Source of the DNA: Bradyrhizobium viridifuturi
Lineage (GTDB): Bacteria > Pseudomonadota > Alphaproteobacteria > Rhizobiales > Xanthobacteraceae
Direction: 5' to 3'
NCBI RefSeq assembly: GCF_001238275.1
Contig: NZ_LGTB01000001.1
Span: forward strand, 1-64,000
Length of the DNA: 64,000 nucleotides
Shown here: positions 20,907 through 30,651 of the stretch, piece after piece
Position numbering within the stretch: the stretch's first letter is position 1
Layout of the letters: the number at the start of each line of letters is the position of its first letter
Program-made: the position numbers and the translations under genes
The notes under the pieces: model-generated
Seen by the model: only the letters and a program-made list of their open reading frames with translations
The model's database searches: none
Told to the model about the DNA's origin: nothing

Positions 20907-21668
20907 TCAGCCCCGTCCCACGAACGGCATCTTGGTCGCCATGACTGTCATGAACAGCACGTTGGCATCGAGCGGCAGGCCGGCCATGTAGGCGACGGCA
21001 TCGCCGACCGCCTTCGCATCCATGCGCGGCTCGTGCTTGGTGGTGCCGTCCGGCTGCAGCACGCCGGGGCCGTTGACCATGCGATCGGTCATCGGGGTCG
21101 CGGCGTTGCCGATATCGACCTGGCCGACCGCGATGTCATACATCCGGCCGTCGAGGTTGGAGGCTTTTGTCAGGCCGGTGATGGCGTGCTTGGTCGAGGT
21201 GTAGGCCGCCGAGAACGGCCGCGGCGCATGCGCCGAGATCGAGCCGTTGTTGATGATGCGGCCGCCGCGCGGGGTCTGGTCCTTCATGATGCGGAAGGCG
21301 TGCTGGGTGCACAGGAACGGCGCGGTGAGGTTGGTGTTGACCACGGCCTGCCACTGCTCGAGCGGCAGATCCTCGAAATTGACCGGCGGCGCGCCCATGC
21401 CGGCGTTGTTGAACAGCACGTCGAGCCGGCCATAGGTCGCCTTCACCTTGTCGAACAGCGCGGCGATCGCGGCGGGGTTGGCCATGTCGGCCGAGACGCA
21501 CAGGCTCTTGCCGGCGGGGCCGAGCTTGGCGGTCTCCTCCAGCATCTCCATGCGGCGGCCGGCGAGCACCACGGTGTAGCCCTTGTCCATCAAGGCGAGC
21601 GATGCGGCGCGGCCGACGCCGGTGCCGGCGCCGGTCACGAGTGCGATCTTGCGGGTTGCCTCGGTCAT
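20907..21668 (-). CDS. Short-chain dehydrogenase/reductase
   Basis: This 253-residue protein is a classical SDR, a cytoplasmic NAD(P)-dependent oxidoreductase. It shows the cofactor loop [10 protein letters not shown] (about 12-21), the NNAG motif, a catalytic Ser region ([15 protein letters not shown]) and the YTSTK catalytic motif. The basic residues after the second strand (AGRRMEM) favour NADP(H). It lies 14 bp after the predicted stop of the protease gene at 21683, and the unrepaired protease frame runs into it. The substrate is unknown. Confidence 0.92.
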   Translation of the reverse strand: MTEATRKIALVTGAGTGVGRAASLALMDKGYTVVLAGRRMEMLEETAKLGPAGKSLCVSADMANPAAIAALFDKVKATYGRLDVLFNNAGMGAPPVNFEDLPLEQWQAVVNTNLTAPFLCTQHAFRIMKDQTPRGGRIINNGSISAHAPRPFSAAYTSTKHAITGLTKASNLDGRMYDIAVGQVDIGNAATPMTDRMVNGPGVLQPDGTTKHEPRMDAKAVGDAVAYMAGLPLDANVLFMTVMATKMPFVGRG

Positions 21669-21682
21669 CTCTCAGTTCCCTC

Positions 21683-22443
21683 TTACTTGGTTTTGCTTCG
21701 GTTTCGTTCTTGTAGGGCGGGCGTGGAATGTTCTGGTGCGCCGCGCGCAGCGCCGCCGACCAGCGCGAGCGCAGATCGTGGAAATAGGGCTCGCCGGCCT
21801 CGATGCGGTGGTTGAGGTCTGCCTCGCAGACGTCGGTGCGCACCACCAGCACGTCGATCGGCAGGCCGACGCCGAGGTTGGAGCGCATCGTCGAATCCAT
21901 CGAGATCAGGCCGGTCTTGAGCGCCTCATAGAGCTCGACGTCGTAGTGCATGGCGCGATCGAGCACCGGCTTGCCGTATTTGTGCTCGCCGATCTGCAAA
22001 TAGGGCGTGTCCGTGGTGCATTCGATGAAGTTGCCCGCGGTGTAGACCATGAACAGGCGCATCCGCGAGCCCTTGATCTGACCGCCGAACAGGAACGACA
22101 CGTCGAACGAGATATCCTCCGAACGCAGCGCCTCGCCCTCGGTGGCGTGCACTGAGCGGATGGCGCGGCCGATCCGCTGCGCCGCCTGGAACATGGTCGG
22201 CGCATTCATCAGCGTCTCGAGCTCGCCGGTGTGCGGGTCTTCCATACCCTCGGTCAGGGTCGACAGCACCGACTGGCTGATCGCGAGATTGCCGGCGCTG
22301 GCGATCGCCATGATGCGCTCGCCGGGCTTCTCGAAGATGTGCAGCTTGCGGAAGGTCGAGACGTTGTCGAGGCCGGCATTGGTGCGGGTGTCGGCGATCA
22401 TGACGAGGCCGTCGCGCACCAGAATTCCGCAGCAATAGGTCAT
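21683..22443 (-). CDS. Anbu, proteasome-type protease (stop codon lost by one missing base)
   Basis: This protein is Anbu, the bacterial relative of HslV and 20S proteasome beta-subunits (COG3484). After removal of Met1 the N-terminal Thr would be the nucleophile; Asp17 and Lys32 (in IADTRTNAG and STFRKLHIF) match the expected partners. Later motifs include ISFDVSFLFGGQIKG and FIECTTDTPYLQIGE. The true end is probably the TAA at 21683-21685, giving 253 residues. As written, the frame slips after KNETEAKP and runs on antisense to sense through the SDR gene to 21136. One added C near 21690 restores the stop. Anbu genes usually accompany the transglutaminase, alpha-E and ATP-grasp genes, all found at 25.8-29.1 kb here. 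Confidence 0.85.
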
Positions 22444-22742
22444 TTCCAGTCCTCAAACGGTCCGAGGTTCTCGGCGGAGAAACGTGTAGCCAATTTCGAG
22501 GTCGCATCCAACCCCAATTCCCCGTGACGGGACACTGCGGTGGCCGGTCGAAACGGCGGGTCGGATCGCCGAGACGACCCGCATGGGCCTGTTCCTGCCG
22601 CCCACTTTTCGGAGTTTGGGCGGTCTCGCTCTGCGCTGCGCGCAGCCGGCAATGATCCGGGTTCGCTGTCATTGCGAGGCACCGGGCATTGTGATCGACT
22701 GCCTGCAATCGACAAAAACAACAAGAATTCCGGGAGGCGAGA

Positions 22743-24353
22743 ATGTCGTTGAGATTGGCCGCGTGCATCATGGCGTTGGGCGTCGCTGCAATCGCTGCGG
22801 GCCCTGCATCGGCGCAGAAGAAGGGCGGCACGCTGCGGCTCTATCACAATGACAACCCGCCCTCGACCTCGCTGCTCGAGGAATCCACCATCGCCTCGGT
22901 GATGCCGTTCGCGGCGGTCTTCAACAACCTCGTGGTGTTCGATCCGGCCAAGGTGCATGAAAGCATCGACACCGTGATCCCCGATCTCGCCGAGAGCTGG
23001 TCGTGGGATTCCACCAACACGAAGCTCACTTTCAAGCTGCATCACGGCGTGAAATGGCATGACGGCCAGCCGTTCACCGCCAAGGACGTGCAATGCACCT
23101 GGCGGATGCTGATCGGCAAGAGCGAGACCCAGGACTCCAAGGCCACGGACTTCAAGCGCAATCCGCGCAAGGTCTGGTACTCCAAACTGAAGGACGTCAG
23201 CGTCAATGGCGACGATGAGGCGACCTTCGAGCTGACCGAGCCGCAGCCCGGCCTCCTGGCGCTGCTCGCCAGCGCCTTCTCGGTGGTCTATCCCTGCCAC
23301 GTGCCGCAGCAGGTGATGCGCACCAAACCGATCGGCACCGGCCCGTTCAAATTCGTCGAGTTCGGGCGCGGCGATTCGATCCGTCTCGTCCGCAACCCCG
23401 ACTATTTCAAGAAGGACCGGCCGTATCTCGACGAGATCACGGTGCGCTCGATCGACAGCCGCGCCACCCGCATGCTGGCGTTTGCGACCGGCGACTATGA
23501 CATCACGTTTCCGTCCGACGTCAGCATTCCCCTGATGAAGGACGTCAAGGCGCGCGCGCCGAATGCGATCTGCGAGATGACGTCGACCAACCTGCAGATC
23601 AATCTCCTGGTCAACCGCGTCAATCCGCCGTTCGACAATCCGGAGATCCGCAAGGCGATGTCGCTGGCGCTCGATCGCAAGGCCTTCAACTCGATCCTGT
23701 TCGAAGGTACCGGGCGGCTCGGCGGCGCGATGCAGGCCAAGCCCGAGGGCGAATGGGGCATGCCGCCGGAGATGTTGTCGACGCTGATGGGCTATGGCCC
23801 CGATACCGAGAAGAACCTCGCCGACGCGCAGGCGATCATGCAGAAACTCGGCTACAGCGACGCCAAGCCGCTGTCGATCAAGATCCAGACCCGCAACCTT
23901 CCGACCTATCGCGACCCGGCAGTGATCCTCGCCGACCAGCTCAAGAAGATCTACATCGTGGCCGAACTCGATATCCTCGACACGCCGCGCTGGTACTCGC
24001 GGTTGCAGCGCAAGGATTACACCATCGGCCTCAATGTCACCGGCGTCAGCGTCGACGATCCCGACGGCAATCTTGTCGAGAACTACTCCTGCAATTCGGA
24101 GCGCAACTACACCCAGTATTGCAACGCCGAGGTCGATAAATTGCTCGCCGCGCAGTCGCGCGAGGTCGACAAGGACAAGCGCCGCAAGATCGTGTTCGAC
24201 ATCGAGCGCCTGCTGGTCGACGACGCCGCGCGGCCGGTCATCCTGCACTCATCGGCCGGCAATTGCTGGCAGCCTTACGTGAAGAACTTTCATCCGCACG
24301 ACAACAGCCAGTACAACAATCTGCGGTTCGAAGACGTTTGGCTGGACAAGTGA
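22743..24353 (+). CDS. ABC transporter peptide-type substrate-binding protein
   Basis: This 536-residue secreted protein belongs to the SBP family 5 that delivers peptides or other large solutes to ABC importers. A Sec signal peptide ends near ASAQKK (residues 1-25). Family features include LTFKLHHGVKWHDGQPFTAKDV and GTGPFKFVEFGRGDSIRLVRNPDY. The start at 22743 has GGGAGGCG upstream. No permease or ATPase gene adjoins it. It lies between Anbu and the rest of that system, on the opposite strand, so a link to that system is possible but unproven. Confidence 0.9.
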   Translation: MSLRLAACIMALGVAAIAAGPASAQKKGGTLRLYHNDNPPSTSLLEESTIASVMPFAAVFNNLVVFDPAKVHESIDTVIPDLAESWSWDSTNTKLTFKLHHGVKWHDGQPFTAKDVQCTWRMLIGKSETQDSKATDFKRNPRKVWYSKLKDVSVNGDDEATFELTEPQPGLLALLASAFSVVYPCHVPQQVMRTKPIGTGPFKFVEFGRGDSIRLVRNPDYFKKDRPYLDEITVRSIDSRATRMLAFATGDYDITFPSDVSIPLMKDVKARAPNAICEMTSTNLQINLLVNRVNPPFDNPEIRKAMSLALDRKAFNSILFEGTGRLGGAMQAKPEGEWGMPPEMLSTLMGYGPDTEKNLADAQAIMQKLGYSDAKPLSIKIQTRNLPTYRDPAVILADQLKKIYIVAELDILDTPRWYSRLQRKDYTIGLNVTGVSVDDPDGNLVENYSCNSERNYTQYCNAEVDKLLAAQSREVDKDKRRKIVFDIERLLVDDAARPVILHSSAGNCWQPYVKNFHPHDNSQYNNLRFEDVWLDK

Positions 24354-24368
24354 CGCAGTGCTGGGCCG

Positions 24369-24794
24369 TTACGGCTCCTGGCTTCGTCCGGCCGGTGCAC
24401 CGACAAGGAACGCTTCATCCACCGGCACGCCGAGCGCGGTGACCAGCCGGTTGGTCTCGGCCGCCATGCCGACGATCGCCAGCATTTCCTGATACTCGGC
24501 GTCGGTCATGCCCTTGGCGCGGGCGGCTGCGGTGTGCGAATGGATGCAGTAGCTGCAACCATGGGCCACCGAGACCGCGACGTAGAGCATTTCCTTGACC
24601 TTCGGATCCAGCGCGCCCGGCGCCATCACCTCCTTGATGCTTTCCCAGGTCCGCCGCAGGGTCTTCGGATCATGCGCGAGCGCGCGCCAGAAATTGTTGA
24701 TGAAGTCCGACTTCCGCGTCGAACGGATGTCCTCGAAGACGGCGCGCGCCTCGGCCGAGAGTTCGTCGTCGGAAAGCAGTTTTACGGTCGCCAT
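24369..24794 (-). CDS. AhpD-like/carboxymuconolactone decarboxylase-family protein
   Basis: This 141-residue protein is in the CMD/AhpD family of small helical proteins that often reduce peroxides through a CxxC pair. The motif AHGCSYCIHSHTAAARAKGM has the CxxC and following His expected for AhpD-like activity. The ATG at 24794 is chosen because conserved residues begin there. It lies downstream of the alpha/beta hydrolase gene on the same strand, with 69 bp between them, and is convergent with the binding protein gene. Confidence 0.88.
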   Translation of the reverse strand: MATVKLLSDDELSAEARAVFEDIRSTRKSDFINNFWRALAHDPKTLRRTWESIKEVMAPGALDPKVKEMLYVAVSVAHGCSYCIHSHTAAARAKGMTDAEYQEMLAIVGMAAETNRLVTALGVPVDEAFLVGAPAGRSQEP

Positions 24795-24863
24795 GGCTTC
24801 TCTCATTTCATCAGATTGCGCGACGATCATAGCAGAAGGCGGCCGGCGCTGCTGCGTCCGCGG

Positions 24864-25706
24864 TCAGGCGTCGAGAAAATCAAACAACGCGGCGTTGAAC
24901 AACGCAGGATCCTGCAGGAACGCGAAATGGCTGGCATTGGGCAGGATGAGCAGGCCGGCGCCGGGAATGGTCGCGGCTATGTACTCGGTATGCTCGCGCC
25001 TGATGCCCTCGTCGTATTGGCCGTCCGCGATCAGCACCGGCGCGCGGATCGTGCGCAGCTGGTCGTCGGTCCAGTTCGGCTGGCTGTCCCACATCTTCTC
25101 GATCTGTTGCAGGAACTGGTCATATTCGCCCGGCGTCGGCGACAGGCGCTCATACTCGGTCTTCGCCCGCGCGATGAACTGCGCGAAGGTCGGGTTCTTG
25201 TCGATGTCGGGCTTGAGGCCCGATGTCTGGGTGTTGGCGCCGAACGCGAATACCCGGCTCACCCGATCGGGATGGCGCATTGCCATATCGAGGCCGATGA
25301 TGGCGCCGTCGCTCCAGCCGACGATCGCCGCGCGCGGAATCTTCAGAAGATCGAGCAACGCCACGACGTCGTCGGTCATCAAATCGTATCCGAACGGCTG
25401 CGCATTGCGGCTGCTGCGGCCATGGCCGCGGCTGTCGACGCAGATCACGCGGTGCTTCCGCGCGACCTCCGGCACCTGCAGGCCGAAGTAATCGGAATTG
25501 GACAGCCCGCCGTGCAGAAACACCACCGGGCTGCCTTCGCCGGTCTCGACATGGAACAGACTGATGCCGTTGACCTCGGCGTGCGCGCTGCGCCCTGCGA
25601 TCGGCGCCGGTGTTGCCGGCAGCGTCTGCCAGCGCTCGAGCGCGTCGGCACCCGGGATGCGCGCCAGGCCGAACAGGGCGGTTGCGAGAAAGAGACGTCG
25701 GTCCAT
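24864..25706 (-). CDS. Exported alpha/beta hydrolase
   Basis: This 280-residue protein is an alpha/beta-fold hydrolase. A hydrophobic start MDRRLFLATALFGLARIPGADA looks like a signal peptide, so it probably acts in the periplasm. The oxyanion region VVFLHGG, the nucleophile elbow GWSDGA, and the late His in NASHFAF mark the catalytic triad. GWSDGA departs from the usual GxSxG only in having Asp after Ser, which is common in this subfamily. It is 50 bp downstream of the transglutaminase gene, on the same strand, and may share its transcript. The substrate is unknown. Confidence 0.85.
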   Translation of the reverse strand: MDRRLFLATALFGLARIPGADALERWQTLPATPAPIAGRSAHAEVNGISLFHVETGEGSPVVFLHGGLSNSDYFGLQVPEVARKHRVICVDSRGHGRSSRNAQPFGYDLMTDDVVALLDLLKIPRAAIVGWSDGAIIGLDMAMRHPDRVSRVFAFGANTQTSGLKPDIDKNPTFAQFIARAKTEYERLSPTPGEYDQFLQQIEKMWDSQPNWTDDQLRTIRAPVLIADGQYDEGIRREHTEYIAATIPGAGLLILPNASHFAFLQDPALFNAALFDFLDA

Positions 25707-25756
25707 GATGACACCCGCGCCAGGAGACGCGCCCCGGAATGACGTGAGACGTCGGC

Positions 25757-26599
25757 CTACGACTGCGTCTGGCTCTGCCACTGGCCGGGACGTCCGGCCT
25801 GGTCGACCTTGACCGCGACGGTCAGCGTCTCGTTGCCACCGCCATAGCGGGTGCCGCGGACGGGGGCGGCGCCGAGATAGTCGAGGCCGATCGCGACGCG
25901 AGCATGGGCGTCGGTGGTGCAGATGCCGTTGGCGGCGTCGAAGCCGACCCAGCCCAGGTCCGGCACGAAGGCCTCGGCCCAGGCGTGGCCGGCCTGCTGG
26001 TTGACCATGCCGTCGGAGCGCAGGAAGTGGCCGGAGACGAACCGCGCCGGAACCCCGCCGGCGCGCGCGCAGGCGATCAGGATATGGGCGTAGTCCTGGC
26101 AGACGCCGCGCTTCAGCGTGAACGCCTCGGAGGCCGAGGTGGCGCTGTTGGTCGGGTCCTCGTCGAAGGTCATGTGTTCGTAGATCCGCACCATCAGCGC
26201 ATGCAGGAAGCCGAGCACGTCGGTGCCGGCCTCGGCGCGCAGCTCACGCACGATGCTCGTCATCGCCGGGCTGAGGTCGGTCAGCGGCGTGGCACGCAGG
26301 AACAGGCTCGGCGGAAACCGCTCGTCGCTGCCCTTGAGCACCCCGCCGGTGTCCTGGGTCTCGACCAGGCCCTCGCAATGGATGGTGAGGTCGCTGATCG
26401 AGCCATGCGTCAGCACGTGGGTGACGTTGCCGAAGGCGTCCTCGTGGGTATCGAGCCTGGAATCGGTCGAGACGTCGATCTGCCAATCCGCGACATACTG
26501 GCCGTCATGACTGCCCGGCGTCATCCGCAGAATCTGGATCACGCCCGAGGCCGCCGGCTCGTAGCGATAGGTGGTGGTGTGGGCTATCCGCAGGCGCAT
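25757..26599 (-). CDS. Transglutaminase-like cysteine protease of the Anbu/ATP-grasp system
   Basis: This 280-residue protein has an N-terminal beta-sandwich (MRLRIAHTTTYRYEPAAS is the family opening) and a transglutaminase core with the catalytic triad Cys in KRGVCQDYAHI, His in QAGHAWAEAF and Asp in GFDAANG. In most such bacterial families the enzyme hydrolyses or transfers amide bonds. The gene follows the alpha-E and ATP-grasp genes on the same strand, the conserved order of a predicted peptide-ligation module. Comparative genomics, not experiment, supports that role. Confidence 0.9.
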   Translation of the reverse strand: MRLRIAHTTTYRYEPAASGVIQILRMTPGSHDGQYVADWQIDVSTDSRLDTHEDAFGNVTHVLTHGSISDLTIHCEGLVETQDTGGVLKGSDERFPPSLFLRATPLTDLSPAMTSIVRELRAEAGTDVLGFLHALMVRIYEHMTFDEDPTNSATSASEAFTLKRGVCQDYAHILIACARAGGVPARFVSGHFLRSDGMVNQQAGHAWAEAFVPDLGWVGFDAANGICTTDAHARVAIGLDYLGAAPVRGTRYGGGNETLTVAVKVDQAGRPGQWQSQTQS

Positions 26600-26761
26600 G
26601 GCTCAACCGGAGTTCAGTCGGTTTTTTCGGGGCAGAAGCATCATGCCCGGACCGTTCCCGGGCATCACGTCTTTCTTCCTAATCGGCCGCGAAAGCAAGA
26701 TGTCGATGGCCGGGATGAGGTCCGCCATGACGACAATTTGAGCGATTTTGGGCCGTATCGG

Positions 26762-27705
26762 TCAGATCAGATACTGCTTGGTGATGATCTCACCCAGCCG
26801 CGAGTTGTCAGCGATGAATTCCTGGATGAATTCGTGCACGCCGTGCTGGAAGATATCGTCCATATGGCTGTGCTCGAGCCGGTTCCTGATGCCGCGGGCG
26901 TGGCGCTGGGAGGCGCCCTGGCGGCCATAGGCGACGCCGATCTGGTCCAGATTGCGCACCAGATTGCTGTAGCAGCTGGCGAGCGAGCGCGGCAGCGTGT
27001 CGTTGAGGATGAGGAGGTCGGCGATCAGCCAGGGTTTCAGGGTTTCGCGGTAAACCCAATGATAGGCGGTCGTCGCCGATACTGAGCGCAGGATCGAGGT
27101 CCACTGGTAGTAATCCAGCGGGCCGCCGACATGTTCTGCCTCGGGCAGCAGCATATGGTACTTCACGTCGAGGATCCGCGCGGTGTTGTCGGCGCGCTCG
27201 AGATGCACGCCAAGCCGCGAGAACCAGTATGCGTCGTTGCGCAGCATGGTCCGGTAGGCCGAGCCGTCGAACCGCAGCGAGGTCTCCTGCACGAAGCGCA
27301 GGAATTTGGCCAGCTCCTCGCGGTTGGCGGGACCCTTGTTCCAGACGGCTTGCAGCTCGATCCACGCTGAATTGATGGTGTCCCACATCTCCGACGTCAG
27401 CGCCGTTCGCACCGAGCGCGAATTGAGCCGGGCCGCCTCAATGCAGTTCTTGATCGACGACGGATTTTCCGAGGAGAAGGAGAGATATTCGATGACGTTC
27501 TGCTGGTTGGCTTCCTGATAGTGATCGTAGAAGCTCGCGCCGACGCCGGCGGTAAGCAGTGCGGAGTCCCACTCGTTGGTCTTGCCGATATAGGCGCGGG
27601 CAGCGCGGTGACGCGGAGCGTGGCGTCGATCGTGCGCGCGAGATATTCGGCGCGTTCGACGTAGCGGGCCAGCCAGAACAGGTTTTCAGCGGTGCGCGAC
27701 AGCAT
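26762..27705 (-). pseudogene. Alpha-E (DUF403) protein, split by one missing base
   Basis: Alpha-E proteins are all-helical partners of circularly permuted ATP-grasp enzymes. The start MLSRTAENLFWLARYVERAEYLARTIDA is the family hallmark. After VTALPA the frame breaks, and the expected YIGKTNEWDSALLTAG continues in another frame to the stop at 26762. One added base near 27598 gives 314 residues, the usual length. The C-terminal part shows SLRFDGSAYRTMLRNDAYWFSRLGVHLERADNTARILDVKYHMLLP. It begins 8 bp after the ATP-grasp stop. I regard the break as a probable sequencing deletion because both halves are otherwise well conserved. Confidence 0.85.
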
Positions 27706-27713
27706 GCTTTCAA

Positions 27714-29132
27714 CTACTCGCTCAGTATCCAGGTGTCCTTGGTGCCGCCGCCCTGGCTCGAATTGACCACGAGCGAGCCCTCCTTCAGCGCCACCCGCGT
27801 CAGCCCGCCGGGCACGATGGTGGTGTGGCTGGAGCCGGTCAGCACGAACGGGCGGAGGTCGACATGGCGCGGCGCCAGGCCCTTGTCGGTGCAGGTCGGG
27901 CAGGTCGACAGCGCGAGCGTCGGCTGGGCGATGAAGCCTTCCGGCTCGCGCTTGAGCTTGTCGCGGAACGCCTCGATGGTCGCCTTGGTGGCGGCCGGGC
28001 CGATCAGCATGCCGTAGCCGCCCGAGCCGTGCACCTCCTTGACGACTAGGTCGGCGAGGTTGTCGAGCACGTAGGACAGATCCTGCGGTTCACGGCAGCG
28101 CCAGGTCTGCACGTTCTTCAGGATCGGCTCCTCGCTGAGATAGAACTTCACGATGTCAGGCATGTAGGAGTAAATCGCCTTGTCGTCGGCGATGCCGGTG
28201 CCGACTGCGTTGGCGAGCGTGATGTTGCCGGCGGCATAGGCCGACATCAGTCCGGGCACGCCGAGCGCGGAATCCGGCCGGAAGGTAAGGGGATCGAGGA
28301 AATCGTCGTCGACGCGGCGGTAGATCACGTCGACCCGTTTCAGCCCCTCGGTGGTGCGCATGAACACCTCGTCGTTCTTGACGATGAGGTCGCGCCCCTC
28401 GACCAGCTCGATGCCGAGCTTGTCGGCCAGGAACGAGTGCTCGTAATAGGCCGAGTTGTAGACGCCGGGCGTCATCAGCGCGACCGTGGGTTCTGCGGAG
28501 GCGCTGTGCGGGGCGACCGAGCGCAGCGCCGAAAGCAGTTCGTCGGGATAGCGCTCGACCGGCGCGACGCGATGCCGTGCGAACAGGTCCGGAAACAGCC
28601 GCATCATGATCTCGCGGTTTTCCAGCATGTAGGACACGCCGGACGGCGTGCGCGCATTGTCCTCCAGCACGATGAAATTGTCGGGGTCGGTGCGGATGAT
28701 GTCGATGCCGGCGATATGGACGTAGATGTCGTGCGGCACGTCCTGGCCGTTCATCTCCGGCCGGAACACCGGGTTCTGGAAGATCAGGTCTTCGGGGATG
28801 ACGTTGGCACGCAGGATGTCGCGGCCGTGGTAGATGTCCTTCAGAAACATGTTGAGCGCGAGCACGCGCTGCTTCAGGCCCTTCTCCAGCAGCGTCCACT
28901 CGGTCGCGGACATGATGCGCGGGATGACGTCGAACGGGATCAGCCGCTCCTGGGCTTCGGAATCGCCATAGACCGCGAATGTGATGCCGATCCGGCGGAA
29001 CAGCAGCTCCGCTTCCTGGCGTCGATATTCGAGCGCGTCCGGCGGCGTCTCTTTGAGCCAGCGGGAGAGCTCCTGGTAGGCCGGGCGGAGATCCTCGCCG
29101 AGGCCATTCATCTCATCGAACGCGACTGCCAT
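27714..29132 (-). CDS. Circularly permuted ATP-grasp protein (type 2)
   Basis: This 472-residue protein is a circularly permuted ATP-grasp enzyme (formerly DUF404/DUF407), predicted to join an amino group to a carboxylate with ATP. Recognisable parts are FIVLEDNARTPSGVSYMLENRE, DDDFLDPLTFRPDSALGVPG, VHGSGGYGMLIGPAATKA with the nucleotide loop, and STCPTC near the end. The ATG at 29132 is the first start that gives the family N-terminus (MAVAFDEMNGLGEDLRPAYQ). It heads the minus-strand set ATP-grasp, alpha-E, transglutaminase. Its product and acceptor are not known; the linked protease Anbu suggests that a peptide product is later degraded. Confidence 0.9.
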   Translation of the reverse strand: MAVAFDEMNGLGEDLRPAYQELSRWLKETPPDALEYRRQEAELLFRRIGITFAVYGDSEAQERLIPFDVIPRIMSATEWTLLEKGLKQRVLALNMFLKDIYHGRDILRANVIPEDLIFQNPVFRPEMNGQDVPHDIYVHIAGIDIIRTDPDNFIVLEDNARTPSGVSYMLENREIMMRLFPDLFARHRVAPVERYPDELLSALRSVAPHSASAEPTVALMTPGVYNSAYYEHSFLADKLGIELVEGRDLIVKNDEVFMRTTEGLKRVDVIYRRVDDDFLDPLTFRPDSALGVPGLMSAYAAGNITLANAVGTGIADDKAIYSYMPDIVKFYLSEEPILKNVQTWRCREPQDLSYVLDNLADLVVKEVHGSGGYGMLIGPAATKATIEAFRDKLKREPEGFIAQPTLALSTCPTCTDKGLAPRHVDLRPFVLTGSSHTTIVPGGLTRVALKEGSLVVNSSQGGGTKDTWILSE

Positions 29133-29357
29133 ATATCCCGACTGCCCTCCCAAGCCATGTGACACAGTGCATGACTTGATGGGATGGTAGCAAGGGGCGG
29201 GCCAGCGCGATATGCATTGGCGTGCGGCATTTGCTAGGGATAGCCAGGAAGGCCTGCCCGAAAAACCGGCTGAGGTCTGCTTAATTCGGCGGCAAAACCC
29301 CGTGACATCAAGGCATTGGATCGGCAATGTCAGGGGATCAAGTTAGGGAATGAGACC

Positions 29358-30110
29358 ATGAGCGAGATCGTCACGGCGGGGATATTGGTGATCGGCGACG
29401 AGATCCTGTCCGGCCGGACCAAGGACAAGAACATCGGCTTCATCGCCGAATACCTGACCAATATCGGCATCGACCTGAAGGAGGTCCGTGTCGTCGCCGA
29501 CGACGAGGCCGACATCATCTCCGCCCTTGATGCGCTGCGGCATAGATACACCTACGTGTTCACGACAGGCGGCATCGGGCCGACCCATGACGACATCACC
29601 GCCGACAGCGTGGCGAAGGCGTTCGGGGTCGATATTCACCATCACCCTGACGTGGTGGCGCGGTTCAGGGAGCGCTGGAGCGAGCAGGACCTCAACGAGG
29701 CGCGGCTGCGGATGGCCCGGGTGCCCGACGGCGCCGAGCTGATCCAGAGCGCGACCATCCTGGCGCCGGGCTTCAAGCTCGGCAATGTCATCGTGATGGC
29801 CGGCATCCCCACCATCATGCAGGCGATGATGGACATCGTGGCGCCGACCCTGAAGTCCGGCGTGCGGATGCTGTCGGATTCGGTCCGCGCCGACGCGCGG
29901 GAGGGTGACATCGGCGGCCCGCTGCGGGCGATCGCGGAAGCCAATCCCGACACCATCATCGGCAGCTATCCGTTCCAGGACGAGAACCAGAAGCCGAACA
30001 CCAATCTGGTGGTCCGCTCGCGCGATCCGGAGAAGCTTGCCGCCGCGATGGCCGCAGTGAAAGAGATGTTGAAGCAGGTGCAGGCCGCGCAGAAGAAGCC
30101 GGCGGGTTGA
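29358..30110 (+). CDS. CinA N-terminal-type molybdopterin-binding domain protein
   Basis: This 250-residue protein matches the MoaB/Mog-like domain (COG1058) found at the N-terminus of competence/damage-inducible protein CinA. Motifs are AGILVIGDEILSGRTKDKN and FTTGGIGPTHDDITADSVAKAFG. The C-terminal deamidase domain of full-length CinA is missing, as in many alphaproteobacteria that carry the halves separately. Its role may be nucleotide pyrophosphatase-like, but is not settled. Its gene is divergent from the ATP-grasp gene and is followed after 6 bp by gpt, so the two probably form an operon. Confidence 0.85.
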   Translation: MSEIVTAGILVIGDEILSGRTKDKNIGFIAEYLTNIGIDLKEVRVVADDEADIISALDALRHRYTYVFTTGGIGPTHDDITADSVAKAFGVDIHHHPDVVARFRERWSEQDLNEARLRMARVPDGAELIQSATILAPGFKLGNVIVMAGIPTIMQAMMDIVAPTLKSGVRMLSDSVRADAREGDIGGPLRAIAEANPDTIIGSYPFQDENQKPNTNLVVRSRDPEKLAAAMAAVKEMLKQVQAAQKKPAG

Positions 30111-30116
30111 GACGAT

Positions 30117-30644
30117 ATGGTCGAGAAAAATTCTGAACCGAATGTGCAGGATCGGGCGGGCAGGCCGTTCCCGGTCTCGTGGGATCAATTCCACCGGGAT
30201 TGCCGGGCGCTGACCTGGCGGCTCAATGAAGTCGGTCCATTCCATGCGGTGGTCGCGATCACCCGCGGCGGGCTGGTGCCGGCGGCGATCGTGGCGCGCG
30301 AGCTCGGCTTGCGGGTCATCGATACCGTCTGCATCGCCAGCTACGACCACGACAAGCAGGGCGACCTGAAGGTGCTCAAGGGCATTTCGGAGCAGACCGC
30401 CAAGCTCGGCGGCGGCACCGGCAAAGGACTCTTGATCGTCGACGACCTCGTCGACACCGGCAAGACCGGCAAGCTGGTGCGCGAGATGCTGCCCGACGCG
30501 CATTTCGCAACGGTCTATGCCAAGCCGAAGGGCCGGCCGCTGGTCGACACCTACATCACCGAGGTGTCGCAGGACACCTGGATCTTCTTTCCTTGGGACA
30601 CCGCGCTGTCGTTCCAGCCGCCGATCCGCGACGGGGCGGCTTGA
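30117..30644 (+). CDS. gpt: Xanthine-guanine phosphoribosyltransferase
   Basis: This 175-residue enzyme makes XMP and GMP from xanthine or guanine and PRPP in purine salvage. The PRPP-binding motif [20 protein letters not shown] and the [17 protein letters not shown] loop are clear, and the length is right for Gpt. The ATG at 30117 is 6 bp after the stop of the CinA-type gene. Together with amn and the CNT transporter elsewhere in the window it fits purine salvage, though the genes are not clustered. Confidence 0.9.
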   Translation: MVEKNSEPNVQDRAGRPFPVSWDQFHRDCRALTWRLNEVGPFHAVVAITRGGLVPAAIVARELGLRVIDTVCIASYDHDKQGDLKVLKGISEQTAKLGGGTGKGLLIVDDLVDTGKTGKLVREMLPDAHFATVYAKPKGRPLVDTYITEVSQDTWIFFPWDTALSFQPPIRDGAA

Positions 30645-30651
30645 GTTGACC

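Noticed and set aside
26641..26665. ATGCCCGG...CCGGGCAT hairpin as the alpha-E terminator
   Set aside because: No T-run follows on the minus strand, and the transglutaminase gene downstream is probably cotranscribed.
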